From the NCBI RefSeq assembly GCF_028289705.1, contig NZ_JANQOI010000185.1:1-43939 (forward strand): DNA of 43,939 nucleotides, in the 5' to 3' direction. Within the stretch, counting starts at the first letter, position 1. Each line of letters opens with the position of its first letter. The stretch is from Pelagibius sp. (GTDB lineage: Bacteria > Pseudomonadota > Alphaproteobacteria > Kiloniellales > Kiloniellaceae). Shown piece after piece: positions 9,962 to 17,671 of this stretch. The notes under the pieces were generated by a model that saw nothing but the letters and a program-made list of their open reading frames with translations, was not told where the DNA came from and did no database searches. Made by a program: the position numbers and the translations under genes.

Positions 9962-10273
9962 CTAGCGCCAAAGGCTGTGGGCTCGCCCGCGGTGGCCATG
10001 CAATTGCTCCTCGACTTCATATGCGGTGCTGATGATCGACGAGCGGTCCAAGCCGATATCCCGCAGCATGTGGTCCTCGAGGGCGGAGAGCTGCACCACG
10101 GTCCTGCGGACCCGCATGCGACGCGCGGTGGGACCGAAGACCTGTTGTGCGATCCCCGCGGCAGTGTTCACCACCTTCTGCACCAGGGAGGGTTTGACGG
10201 CTGCGCCGAAAGGACTTGCAGGCCGCACGCCCGGCAAGACCATTGGCGAGCCAAAGACATCAGAATTACTCAT
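9962..10273 (-). CDS. DUF1127 domain small protein
   Basis: A 103-residue basic protein whose C-terminal half carries the DUF1127 (YjiS-like) helix: VVQLSALEDHMLRDIGLDRSSI, about residues 60-82. DUF1127 proteins are abundant in Alphaproteobacteria; some small ones bind RNA and affect phosphate and stress responses, but this longer form, with a 55-residue lead, is uncharacterised. AAGGAG lies seven bases before the ATG. It stands alone, divergent from the DUF1007/NicO operon. No signal peptide. Confidence 0.82.
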   Translation of the reverse strand: MSNSDVFGSPMVLPGVRPASPFGAAVKPSLVQKVVNTAAGIAQQVFGPTARRMRVRRTVVQLSALEDHMLRDIGLDRSSIISTAYEVEEQLHGHRGRAHSLWR

Positions 10274-10853
10274 CGCTCTGCTCCTTGACTGAAAAGTGAA
10301 TGCTTGGTTCGCCCATCCGGCCGACTGGACCTCCGCCTCCCGGAGACCGCCGACCGGCGTGGATGCCAGATATAGGAGCGCCCTGTTTCGCCAGGATTTC
10401 GCGACAAGCGGCTTTTGGTATCAATTGTTCGCTACCGGAGCGCGGCGCTTTCGCCGCGCGGTGCCGGGGGTTGAAGGCGGAGGAGCGAGAGACGGCCGGC
10501 AGGACCGGCGCAGCATCGGCGGACAAGGCCGCTTATTCATGATATTCAACGACTTATAGGAAGTCTTCGAGGCGAAAGGCATGCCGTCGTATTCAAGCAT
10601 TTGCTGAACCGTCACCCTGAAACACTTGAAACAATTCCTGTCGCCCGTGCCTCAGAATCTCTGAAAAGCGATCGCAAGAGCCTCTGGCGCCGATTGTCTG
10701 CTCTACAGAACGCGTCGGCCGCTTGCCGGTCGCCTCGGCAGTTGTAATCCGTTAACCTTTCGTCAGAACCGGTGACCCTAGAGTTGGCACTGCCATTTGC
10801 GGCCGTTCGCTGCGACACTGGCGCCGGCGAGGTGACGGGAAGGAAGACGTCTT
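10274..10853. other. Long divergent intergenic region
   Basis: 580 bases between the DUF1127 gene (minus) and the DUF1007/NicO operon (plus). It holds a perfect 8-base-pair hairpin, GCGCGGCG-CTTT-CGCCGCGC, at 10440-10459, without a T-run. Open frames here are in conflicting phases and look like composition artefacts. I looked for a cobalamin or NiCo riboswitch before the metal exporter and could not support one. Confidence 0.4.
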
Positions 10854-11552
10854 ATGAGGCATGGTCGGCAAGAGAGCAGGACGGGTCTGGCTGGCCGTTT
10901 GAGCGGGTGCCTTCTGGGCGCGGGCCTGCTGCTGCTGTCCTTGGGTTCCCCGGCGGCCGCCCATCCCCATGTCTGGATCGATTCCAAGACAACGCTCCTC
11001 TTCGACGCAGAGCAGCGCGTGGCGGCCTTGGAGATCGTGTGGCGCTTCGATGAGTTCTACAGCATCTATGCGATCGAGGGGCTGGACAAGAACGACGACG
11101 GCGTCCTGGAGCCGGCCGAGCTGCAGCCCCTGGCGAAGCTGAACGTGACCTCTCTGAAGGACTACCGCTACTTCACCTATGTTCGGGCGAATGGCCGGGA
11201 TACGGCTTATGGCGAGGTCGTCGACTACGGCTCGCGCTTCGAAGACGGCATTCTCAGCCTGCGTTTCGTGCTGCCCCTGAAAGAGCCCGTCGATCCCCGC
11301 CTCGCCCAGCTTTCCTTCACCAGCTTCGATCCCAGTTTCTACATCTCGATAGAGCCGCAGCCTGAGGCGCCGGTGGTCCTGTCGGGCGCTGTCCCGGAGG
11401 GCTGCAGGGTCCTGCTGGACAGGGGTGACGAGACCGAGTCCCTCAATCTTGCCGAATCCCTCTTCGTCGACGCGACGGCAGCCGACAGCATCGCCGCGGA
11501 GTTTGCCTCCCGCGCGGCGCTTGACTGCGCCACCTCCACGGGCATGCGATGA
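10854..11552 (+). CDS. DUF1007 family periplasmic protein, partner of NicO exporter
   Basis: A 232-residue exported protein. The signal peptide runs to about residue 36 (hydrophobic LLGAGLLLLSLGSPAAA, cleavage before HPHVW). The mature start HPHVWIDSKTTLLFD and the later NDDGVLEPAEL (EF-hand-like) and FDPSFYISIE segments match the DUF1007 family, which is commonly found beside RcnA/NicO-type nickel-cobalt transporters. The HPH at the new N-terminus is an obvious metal-binding candidate (inference). Its stop overlaps the next gene in an ATGA junction, so the two are translationally coupled. Confidence 0.85.
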   Translation: MRHGRQESRTGLAGRLSGCLLGAGLLLLSLGSPAAAHPHVWIDSKTTLLFDAEQRVAALEIVWRFDEFYSIYAIEGLDKNDDGVLEPAELQPLAKLNVTSLKDYRYFTYVRANGRDTAYGEVVDYGSRFEDGILSLRFVLPLKEPVDPRLAQLSFTSFDPSFYISIEPQPEAPVVLSGAVPEGCRVLLDRGDETESLNLAESLFVDATAADSIAAEFASRAALDCATSTGMR

Positions 11553-12580
11553 CAGCCGCATTCCCGCGGCCCGGCCGGGCTCTGCGGCTTGGGCTTGTCG
11601 TTGCGTCGCTGCTGTTGGGGGTCTGCCTGATCGCCGGGCCGGAGGCGCTGGCCCAGACCTCTTTGGTTCCGCCGCCGGACGCGGCAGCCGAGGAGGCGGC
11701 GCCGAGCGGTCCCTGGCGCTCTCTGCAGCTCTATGCCGCCCAGGTTCAGGAGGACCTGCGCCGGCGGCTGCCCGGCGCCTTTCGCATGCTCGAGGTCGAC
11801 GCGGTGGAGGGCGCGGCGCTGCTGGTCTTCCTGAGTTTTCTTTACGGTGTCTTTCATGCGGTCGGCCCCGGCCACGGGAAGATCGTGATCTCCACCTATC
11901 TGCTGGCCAACGAGAGCGCCGTGAAGCGCGGCATCCTGCTGGCCTTCCTGGCCGCACTGGTGCAGGGCCTGGTTGCGGTCGTTCTCGTCGGCGGCCTGAA
12001 GCTCGTCCTCGACGTGACCAATCGAACCGTCGATGCGGCCGCCGAGATCCTGGAAAGCGCCAGCTATGCCATGATCGCGCTGGTCGGCTGCTGGCTGCTC
12101 TGGTCGTTGCTGACCCGGACAGGGGCCCTGCTGGCCGGCAACTCGGCCGCAGCCGGTCCGGAGATCGGCCATGGCCACGCCGATTCGGAGAACCCGGCGT
12201 CCTGCGGCCACAACCACACGCTCGACCCCGCCCTGCTGTCCCGCGGCGGGCTCGGCGCGAAGGCTTGGGGCATTGTCGCCGCGGTCGGCCTGCGGCCCTG
12301 CCTGGGCGCCATCCTGGTTCTGGTCTACGCTACCTTTCACGGGCTCTTCCTGGTCGGCGTCGCGGCCACGGCGGCGATGTCCCTCGGCACTGCGGTCACG
12401 GTGTCGGCGCTGGCCGTGATGACGCTCTACTCGAAGCGCCTGGCGATTGCGGCTCTGGGCGGACGTAGCCGCTGGGTCGACCGCGCCTATCAGGTCCTCG
12501 GCTTTGCCGGCGCGCTCCTGCTGATCCTGCTCGGCGGCCTCCTGTTCTTCGGCTCACTGGGCGGCTCAAAACCCTTCTGA
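11549..12580 (+). CDS. NicO-family nickel/cobalt exporter (RcnA-like)
   Basis: A 343-residue inner-membrane protein of the nickel/cobalt transporter (NicO) family. It has a signal-like first helix, then membrane segments at about 88-105, 128-155, 168-190, 238-262, 265-293 and 312-335. The family signature FHAVGPGHGK is at residues 102-111, with a second conserved GLRPCLGAI at 247-255. A His-rich cytoplasmic loop (GHGHADSE...CGHNH, about 208-223) is typical of RcnA-like exporters and suggests divalent metal binding. The ATG overlaps the TGA of the DUF1007 gene. Export of Ni/Co is the family expectation; direction and metal are not provable here. Confidence 0.88.
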   Translation: MTAAFPRPGRALRLGLVVASLLLGVCLIAGPEALAQTSLVPPPDAAAEEAAPSGPWRSLQLYAAQVQEDLRRRLPGAFRMLEVDAVEGAALLVFLSFLYGVFHAVGPGHGKIVISTYLLANESAVKRGILLAFLAALVQGLVAVVLVGGLKLVLDVTNRTVDAAAEILESASYAMIALVGCWLLWSLLTRTGALLAGNSAAAGPEIGHGHADSENPASCGHNHTLDPALLSRGGLGAKAWGIVAAVGLRPCLGAILVLVYATFHGLFLVGVAATAAMSLGTAVTVSALAVMTLYSKRLAIAALGGRSRWVDRAYQVLGFAGALLLILLGGLLFFGSLGGSKPF

Positions 12581-12638
12581 ACCGACGACGGTTCATTATC
12601 CTGTTGTTTTTTCTATCAAAATCTGAAACTCGTCCTTC

Positions 12639-12654
12639 TGTGGTAATCCTCACA
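12639..12654. promoter_or_regulatory. Crp-type palindrome upstream of LuxR-type regulator
   Basis: TGTGGTAATCCTCACA matches the TGTGA-N6-TCACA layout of Crp sites with one change in the left arm. It lies about 140 bases before the LuxR-type gene at 12793. The right half plus three bases (AATCCTCACA) recurs at 15360-15369 upstream of the second LuxR-type gene. A Crp-family regulator is encoded at 22314-23030. Confidence 0.4.
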
Positions 12655-12792
12655 GACCCTTCCCACGACCCGGCGTAGTGTCCTTCTCGACGGACATTGG
12701 TCCAAACAGCCATGAAGGCGACCTGCTGGACCGGGGAGACTTTTGTCAAACCGAAGGGGTTGGTGGACAAAAGGGGAAGGGAGAGCACCGTT

Positions 12793-13521
12793 ATGTCAGA
12801 AGTAAACACGCTATTGGTGGGACGTAACCGCCTGTTCCTGGAGGGGCTGAAGAGCCTCTTGAAGGGGAGCTCTTTCGAAGTCTGCGGCGAAGTGGACTGC
12901 GTGACGGCAATCGAAGACGAGGTTGCCGCTGCCGGGGAGCTCGATCTGATCCTCATCGAACTGCGCGGCGACATCTCGCTGCTGGTGGAGGATCTGCGCC
13001 GGTTGCAGGACGAGATGCCGGATACACCGGTTGTCGTGCTGACCGACGAACGGGACCCGCGCACCCTGGCCGCCTGCTTGAATGCCGGCGCCGATGCCTT
13101 TCTGCTGAAGGACATCTCGCTGGAGGCGCTGATCCACTCGCTGAAGCTGGCCATGATGGGCCAGAAGGTCATGCCGACCGATCTGGCAGCGGCCTTAATC
13201 AACGGCGCGGTGGGCGTTGCCGCCCTCGGCAACAAGCGCATCGAAGAGTACGGCCTGTCGGACCGCGAGCAGGAAATCCTGCGCTGCCTGGTCTATGGCG
13301 ATGCCAACAAGGTGATCGCCAACCGCCTCGACATCACCGAGGCGACGGTGAAGGTCCACATGAAAAGCCTGTTGCGCAAGATCAAGGCGGGTAACAGGAC
13401 GCAAGCCGCGATCTGGGCGCTGAACCACGGTTTGGCCCCGGGCTTGCCTCTGGGAGGTGGGGCCGATCCCATGTTTCCCGCTTCCAACGGGGCGCCGGTT
13501 CTCTCTCAGCTGACCGGATAA
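12793..13521 (+). CDS. LuxR/NarL-type regulator with atypical receiver
   Basis: A 242-residue transcription factor. The N-terminal receiver-like domain (5-120) lacks the paired acidic residues (VGRNRLF in their place), and the phospho-acceptor position is Glu (E56 in LILIELRGD), while the Lys of FLLKDIS is kept. The LuxR helix-turn-helix (about 165-225) is canonical: LSDREQEILRCL, NKVIANRLDITEATVKVHMKSLLRKI. Glu at the acceptor can mimic phosphorylation, so it may be active without a kinase (inference). ATG at 12793 is preceded by GGGAAGGGAG; the frame extends upstream to 12697 without support. Near the HfaB-type operon, its design recalls CsgD, the curli activator. Confidence 0.88.
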   Translation: MSEVNTLLVGRNRLFLEGLKSLLKGSSFEVCGEVDCVTAIEDEVAAAGELDLILIELRGDISLLVEDLRRLQDEMPDTPVVVLTDERDPRTLAACLNAGADAFLLKDISLEALIHSLKLAMMGQKVMPTDLAAALINGAVGVAALGNKRIEEYGLSDREQEILRCLVYGDANKVIANRLDITEATVKVHMKSLLRKIKAGNRTQAAIWALNHGLAPGLPLGGGADPMFPASNGAPVLSQLTG

Positions 13522-13671
13522 GCGTCAGCTCTTTGCAGGGCGTCAGCCGGCCTTCGGGCCTATGGCCGGCGCCACGACCGGCTCCCTTTCCTCACGCTTC
13601 GGCGGTCGGCTGCCTCGGTGGCCGACCGCCTCGCGCTTTCTCTTTTCCCAACAATCAGAGCGTTTCGTGTT

Positions 13672-13772
13672 TTGACGGCACCGGCCCGCTCCCCCTCCCG
13701 GCCACCCATAGGATACTGGCGCTGGGTGGTCGGGAGGGGGAGCGGGCTGGAACCGCTTCGACGCAAGTCGGA
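13672..13772. repeat. Dispersed two-hairpin intergenic element, copy 1
   Basis: The 25-base arms 13684-13708 and 13723-13747 pair at 24 positions plus one G-T wobble, around a 14-base loop. A small hairpin follows, TTCGAC-GCAA-GTCGGA, with a GNRA-type loop. Copies 2 and 3 are at 33245 and 35099. Here it sits between two convergent genes and could act as a bidirectional terminator, though there is no T-run. Confidence 0.85.
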
Positions 13773-13773
13773 T

Positions 13774-14346
13774 CTAACCGCCGACCTGTGCCGTCCAGGC
13801 ATCGATGGACCCGCCGCTGCCGGGATAGACGATGATCGCCCCCCGGCCGGAACCGGCGGTCACCATGTTGGTCCAGGATGCGATGGTGGCCGCGGTGCGC
13901 TGGCTGGTGAGAAAGCTCGGGGTCGAGGATCCGCCACTGCGCGGCGCGAAGAAGGGATTGAAGATCCCCGCACCGTCGACCGGGCTGCGCCGGAAGCTGC
14001 TGCCGCGCCCGGCAAAGCCGGGAAGGAAGGGGTTGGCCTGTGCGGTGACGAAGGCGTTGGATCCCGGGCCCTCGAAGACGTCGACCAGGGCACCGCTGGG
14101 CCCGCGCAGCAGATTGTCCGGCGTCAGGCCGAAGATTTCCTTTTGCAGGATCGCCTGCCGGCCCGCGAGGCTCATGCCCGCGCCGCCGCTGCCGCTGAAG
14201 GAGAAGGGCCGGTTGTTCCACTGGGCCTTGGCCTCCGGCACGGCGGTGGCCATTGCAAAGGCCAGGAGCAGGCCCGCCAGGCCAAGCTGCGCAAAGCGAC
14301 GGCCCTTCGGGCCGGATTGAGTCCAGGATTGAAAACGGAGCGCCAT
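13774..14346 (-). CDS. Secreted protein, possible fibre subunit related to the 17672 product
   Basis: A 190-residue exported protein with a signal peptide (hydrophobic LGLAGLLLAFAMATA, cleavage after AKA, about residue 41). The mature chain begins QWNNRPFSFSGSGGAGM and has few charged residues, many Gly, Ser and Phe, and no Cys. Its start follows the pattern Q-x3-RP-[FW]-x-F, then GG, Met and [RK]Q, also found in the product at 17672-18109. The ATG at 14346 follows GGGAG; the frame is open to 14400. It lies 159 bases downstream of, and on the same strand as, the second LuxR-type regulator. Family not recognised; role as a surface-fibre component is inferred from the neighbours. Confidence 0.7.
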   Translation of the reverse strand: MALRFQSWTQSGPKGRRFAQLGLAGLLLAFAMATAVPEAKAQWNNRPFSFSGSGGAGMSLAGRQAILQKEIFGLTPDNLLRGPSGALVDVFEGPGSNAFVTAQANPFLPGFAGRGSSFRRSPVDGAGIFNPFFAPRSGGSSTPSFLTSQRTAATIASWTNMVTAGSGRGAIIVYPGSGGSIDAWTAQVGG

Positions 14347-14505
14347 GTGATGACTCCCAAGGTGAGCGATGGAGCGCACCGTCGGGCGTCCGCGGCTCAC
14401 CGGTCCAGGAGCGAGCCTGCGGACTTCCGGGATGCGTAATCTATCACTTTTGGGGAATGGCGCCGGGAATCAATGTGCCGGAAGAGGTAATACCCCCATA
14501 TAGCC

Positions 14506-15258
14506 TCAGGACCAGCCGCCTGAGCCGTTTCTCGGGGTGCCGTTGGGGGTAGGCGCCGGCGGCTCGTCGTCGTCATCGGCGGCGTCTTGCCCGCGCAGGC
14601 TTTCGCGCAGCGGCAGCAGGGCCGTTGCCGCCAGCACGGCGGCCTCGGTGCGGTTGCGGCATTCCAGTTTGACCAGGATCGTGCGCACCAGCGATTTGAC
14701 CCTTGTCTCGCTTTCGCCGAGCCGCTCGGCGATCCCGCGGTTGCTCTCGCCGACCGCGAGCAGCGGCAGGATTGCCTGTTCGCTCTCGCTCAGGCGGCAG
14801 AGCATGTCGAGATGGCAGTAGGCGCCGGAACCGCCCTCACGCGGCGCCGCCATCACCGAGTAGCCCTCGGCCGCGAGGCTGAGGCTTTCCTCGAGGAAAT
14901 CGAGCCCGGCCTCCAGGAGGATCAATCCGTCGGCACGGGTGGCCAGGTCGCCGAGATAGGCGCATTTCGATTCGGGAACGGCCAGGAGGATGCGGGTGTT
15001 CTCTCCCGACCAGCGGTCGATCTGCTGGTCGAGACGGCCGAGCCGGCTGCCGTCCTCGGCCGCCAGGATCAGATAGTCGGCGTCGGGCTCGCCGCGCCCG
15101 TTGGCCGGAAAGATGCAGATGTCTCCGATTCGCGTGTTGGGGACGCGGCGCAGGGCCTCCAAAAGGGGCGCCGTATCGATCCCCGATGCCAACAACGCGC
15201 AGCGCCGGTCGCCGGGCTCTGCGCTGTGGTTCGGATCTTCAGCGGTGTGATCGAACAT
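14506..15258 (-). CDS. LuxR-type regulator with fully degenerate receiver (CsgD-like)
   Basis: A 250-residue transcription factor. The N-terminal 150 residues have a receiver-like alternation of strands and helices (CALLASGID, ADYLILAAEDG, RILLAVPES, DGLILLEAGLDF) but none of the catalytic residues: no acidic pair, no acceptor Asp, no conserved Lys. The C-terminal LuxR domain is clear: LSESEQAILPLLAVGESNRGIA, then ERLGESETRVKSLVRTILVKL. The tail is acidic and Pro/Gly-rich. The ATG at 15258 has GGAGG ten bases upstream; a GTG at 15330 is an alternative. It is divergent from the HfaB-type operon and upstream of the secreted protein at 13774-14346, as expected for their local regulator. Confidence 0.85.
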   Translation of the reverse strand: MFDHTAEDPNHSAEPGDRRCALLASGIDTAPLLEALRRVPNTRIGDICIFPANGRGEPDADYLILAAEDGSRLGRLDQQIDRWSGENTRILLAVPESKCAYLGDLATRADGLILLEAGLDFLEESLSLAAEGYSVMAAPREGGSGAYCHLDMLCRLSESEQAILPLLAVGESNRGIAERLGESETRVKSLVRTILVKLECRNRTEAAVLAATALLPLRESLRGQDAADDDDEPPAPTPNGTPRNGSGGWS

Positions 15259-15611
15259 CTTGGGACAACCTCCAGTCAGACAAGCATCGGTGCGATCGGC
15301 GCCGTTCCCAGGGATTCTGCGGATATTCACGCCTTCATATCGGGAATCCTAGCACGGGAAATCCTCACAATCTTTTGCGCAGGCATAGTAATACTTTGGT
15401 ATAGGGTATTAATACTCGAGTAGAAAAAGCCGAGATAGTTACCCAGTCTGATAAGTATTAGTGCGTTTTCATTTTTAAATACACGTTCGCTCACTTTATC
15501 ATTCAAATAGATCCCGTACCATCCCCGAGCATTGATCCGGCATCGCGAAGCAAGCACGCCGGGTCGCCAGAGACAGATCCCAGAGACAGATCGATGCATA
15601 GGGGATGGATC
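15259..15611. promoter_or_regulatory. AT-rich divergent control region of the HfaB-type operon
   Basis: 353 bases, strikingly AT-rich from about 15385 to 15510 compared with the genes around it. The heptamer TAATACT occurs at 15389-15395 and 15410-15416 and inverted (AGTATTA) at 15454-15460. The second copy lies in the perfect palindrome GTATTAATAC (15406-15415). AATCCTCACA at 15360-15369 repeats part of the Crp-like site at 12639. GGGTATTA at 15404-15411 also occurs, inverted, at 14488-14495 before the secreted protein gene. Confidence 0.45.
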
Positions 15612-16442
15612 ATGCGTGCAAGGGCTTGCGCCTTTATGGTCGCGGCCGGGATGGCACTGACGGCTTGCGCCGGCCCGCCGTTTCCGGATTCCGGTGTGCC
15701 GCCGGTCTTCAGCTTTCCGGTCACAAGCAACCAGACACCGTACAGCCAGTGCCTGAGCAGCCTGTCGCAGGCGCCGGGCAACAACCTGCCGGTCTTTTCC
15801 GTGGGCGAGGTCGCCGACAAGACGGGCCAGGTGAACTACGACGACAACGGCCATGCCCTGACCCAGGGCGTTTCCGAGATGGTCATCTCCGCGCTCTGGA
15901 AGACGCGCAAGGCAAGGCTGATCGAACGCCTCGACCTGCGCATTCCCCTGGCGGAAATGAAGCTCTCGGAGCAGGGCCGCCTCGGCCGTGGGCTGACGGA
16001 GTATCAGCTTCCGGCCAGCGACTTCATCGTCGTCGGCGCGCTGACGGAGCTGAACTACAACATCACCTCCGGCGGTGCCCGCCTCTTCGTCAACGGCATC
16101 GGCGGCGGCGGACGCACGGTGGTGATCAACGTCGCGCTGGACCTTCGTGTGGTCAACGCGCGCAACTTCTCGGTCGCCTATGCGACCTCCCTGCAGAAGC
16201 AGATCTACGGCTTCGAGGTCGAGGCCAATGTGTTCCGCTTCTTCGGCAACACCCTCATCGAATTTGACGCCGGCATGATCCGCAACGAGCCGTTGCAGCT
16301 CGGCGTCAGATCCGTCGTGGAGATGGGTGTCTACCTCCTCATGACGGACTTCCTAGGTCTTCCCGCTATCCAAGGCTGCGATCTCGTGGAGACCGACCAT
16401 TTCGCTGGATATCTGAAGGAGACAAACGATGAAAGCGAGTAA
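15612..16442 (+). CDS. CsgG/HfaB family outer-membrane secretion lipoprotein
   Basis: A 276-residue lipoprotein with lipobox ALTAC (Cys19). The body matches the CsgG/HfaB family along its length: VFSVGEVADKTGQVNYDDNG near the start, KARLIERLDLRIPLAEMKL, ASDFIVVGALTELNYNITSGGARL, INVALDLRVVN, FEVEANVFRFF, and NEPLQLGVRSVVEMGVYLL. CsgG forms the ungated outer-membrane pore that secretes curli subunits; HfaB does the same for the Caulobacter holdfast anchor. PVTSNQTPYSQCL after the lipid anchor is closer to HfaB. ATG 15612 follows AGGGGATGG; an in-frame ATG at 15594 is less likely because the lipobox would be too far in. It overlaps the next gene by 14 bases. Confidence 0.9.
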   Translation: MRARACAFMVAAGMALTACAGPPFPDSGVPPVFSFPVTSNQTPYSQCLSSLSQAPGNNLPVFSVGEVADKTGQVNYDDNGHALTQGVSEMVISALWKTRKARLIERLDLRIPLAEMKLSEQGRLGRGLTEYQLPASDFIVVGALTELNYNITSGGARLFVNGIGGGGRTVVINVALDLRVVNARNFSVAYATSLQKQIYGFEVEANVFRFFGNTLIEFDAGMIRNEPLQLGVRSVVEMGVYLLMTDFLGLPAIQGCDLVETDHFAGYLKETNDESE

Positions 16443-17574
16443 GTCCTTGTTGCTTTGCGGGGCCGCAGTCGCTGCGCTCGGCCTCGCGGTGTCGCCTGCT
16501 GCGGCCTTCGATGAGGTCGACTGGCACTGGGATCTGGAAATCCTCGAGCATGTCAACAAGACGGTGGATATCAACGTCGATATCGATCCGGAAGGTCTGA
16601 TCCTGCTTGAGGACCTGCAGATCTTCATCGGCGACGTGACGGCCGAGTCCTACGTGAACGGCGTCTACAACAACCAGCCGATGGAAGACGGCGGCATGGC
16701 CAGCGGGACCATCGACTTCACGGTCACGCTCGACGGCATGACCGACGATGAGACCGATCCCAGCACCGTCACCGGTACCGCGGATCTCGGCGGCGACCTC
16801 ATGGGCTCCACCAACGACGTGTCCGGCACCCTCGACGAGGGTGACGACCAGCTCGACGTAGTGATGGCCTTCGAGGACATCCCGGTGGAGAACATCGAGA
16901 TCCAGCCCGGCGGGTCCTTCGACGCCGTTACCGAGCTGCCCGAGGTGGTCAGCGCGGCAACTGCGGTGGGCAACAACGTCAGCATCGACAGCGACGTGAT
17001 GGTGGAGATCCACGAGGGTCAGTTCGTCTTCGGCGGCAGCAACTTCGGCGATGACGACGATCCCTTCCCGACGCCGGTTCCGATCGGTCCGGGCGGCGGG
17101 ATTGCCCTTGCCTCGCTGGAAGACGGCGAGACCTTCGGCGCCAACAACAACGTCTACCCTGAGGCCGCCGCGCTGCTGACCCTGGCCGCGCTGTTCAACC
17201 TCCTCGACCCGGCGGAGATCTCTGCCGTGTCGCAGGTGGACGACATCCTCAACGCCTCGGTCGACTCTGCCGCCACCGCGGTTGCCAACAACAAGTCGCT
17301 CAAGGTGGAGGCCAAGGTGCGGGACGACGCCGTGGTGATGGGTGACGTCACCCAGTTCGCCGTCGCCAACGTCTCGGCCCTGTCGCAGGTCGGCACCAAC
17401 TTCTGTGAGGACGAGTGCTTCGGCGCCCAGCCTTACGGCGTCCAGGTGAACAACTACACCAACCTCGGTCAGCTCGACCGTCCGCTGGTGTCGTCGGTCG
17501 CCACTGCCGTGGGCAACAACCTGTCCATCAGCGTCAGCACGCCGAATCCCGGCGGCGCGATCATCACGGACTGA
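16429..17574 (+). CDS. Secreted HfaD-like repeat protein, putative surface fibre/adhesin
   Basis: A 381-residue exported protein with signal peptide MKASKSLLLCGAAVAALGLA and cleavage near AAA-FDEV. It is very acidic in residues 27-220. A motif occurs three times, ATAV[GA]NN[VKL]S[IL], at 177-186, 282-291 and 358-367, each after a Val/Ser/Ala strand and spaced by 105 and 76 residues. Such ATA-x-GN repeats recall the Caulobacter holdfast protein HfaD and beta-solenoid adhesins. The two Cys of FCEDEC (326-330) may bond. AAGGAG lies before the ATG, and the gene overlaps the HfaB-type gene by 14 bases, so the pair is co-translated and this protein is the likely cargo (inference). Exact family not certain. 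Confidence 0.72.
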   Translation: MKASKSLLLCGAAVAALGLAVSPAAAFDEVDWHWDLEILEHVNKTVDINVDIDPEGLILLEDLQIFIGDVTAESYVNGVYNNQPMEDGGMASGTIDFTVTLDGMTDDETDPSTVTGTADLGGDLMGSTNDVSGTLDEGDDQLDVVMAFEDIPVENIEIQPGGSFDAVTELPEVVSAATAVGNNVSIDSDVMVEIHEGQFVFGGSNFGDDDDPFPTPVPIGPGGGIALASLEDGETFGANNNVYPEAAALLTLAALFNLLDPAEISAVSQVDDILNASVDSAATAVANNKSLKVEAKVRDDAVVMGDVTQFAVANVSALSQVGTNFCEDECFGAQPYGVQVNNYTNLGQLDRPLVSSVATAVGNNLSISVSTPNPGGAIITD

Positions 17575-17600
17575 TCATCACTCAGCCCACCAACCCCGGG

Positions 17601-17627
17601 GAGGGAGCAGAACACCTCTGCTCCCTC
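17601..17627. terminator. Intercistronic stem-loop in fibre operon
   Basis: A perfect 11-base-pair stem, GAGGGAGCAGA / TCTGCTCCCTC, closes on the 5-base loop ACACC between the two secreted-protein genes. There is no T-run, so an RNA-stabilising or partial-termination hairpin that sets subunit ratios is more likely than a full terminator. Confidence 0.6.
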
Positions 17628-17671
17628 TTCCCCGCCCCGGCGGGACCCGGTCCGGCCTCGAGGAGGTTGAC

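Noticed and set aside
10274-10853. Cobalamin or NiCo riboswitch before the NicO operon
   Set aside because: GCACTGCC near 10786 was considered as a B12-box fragment, but the other conserved cores are missing.
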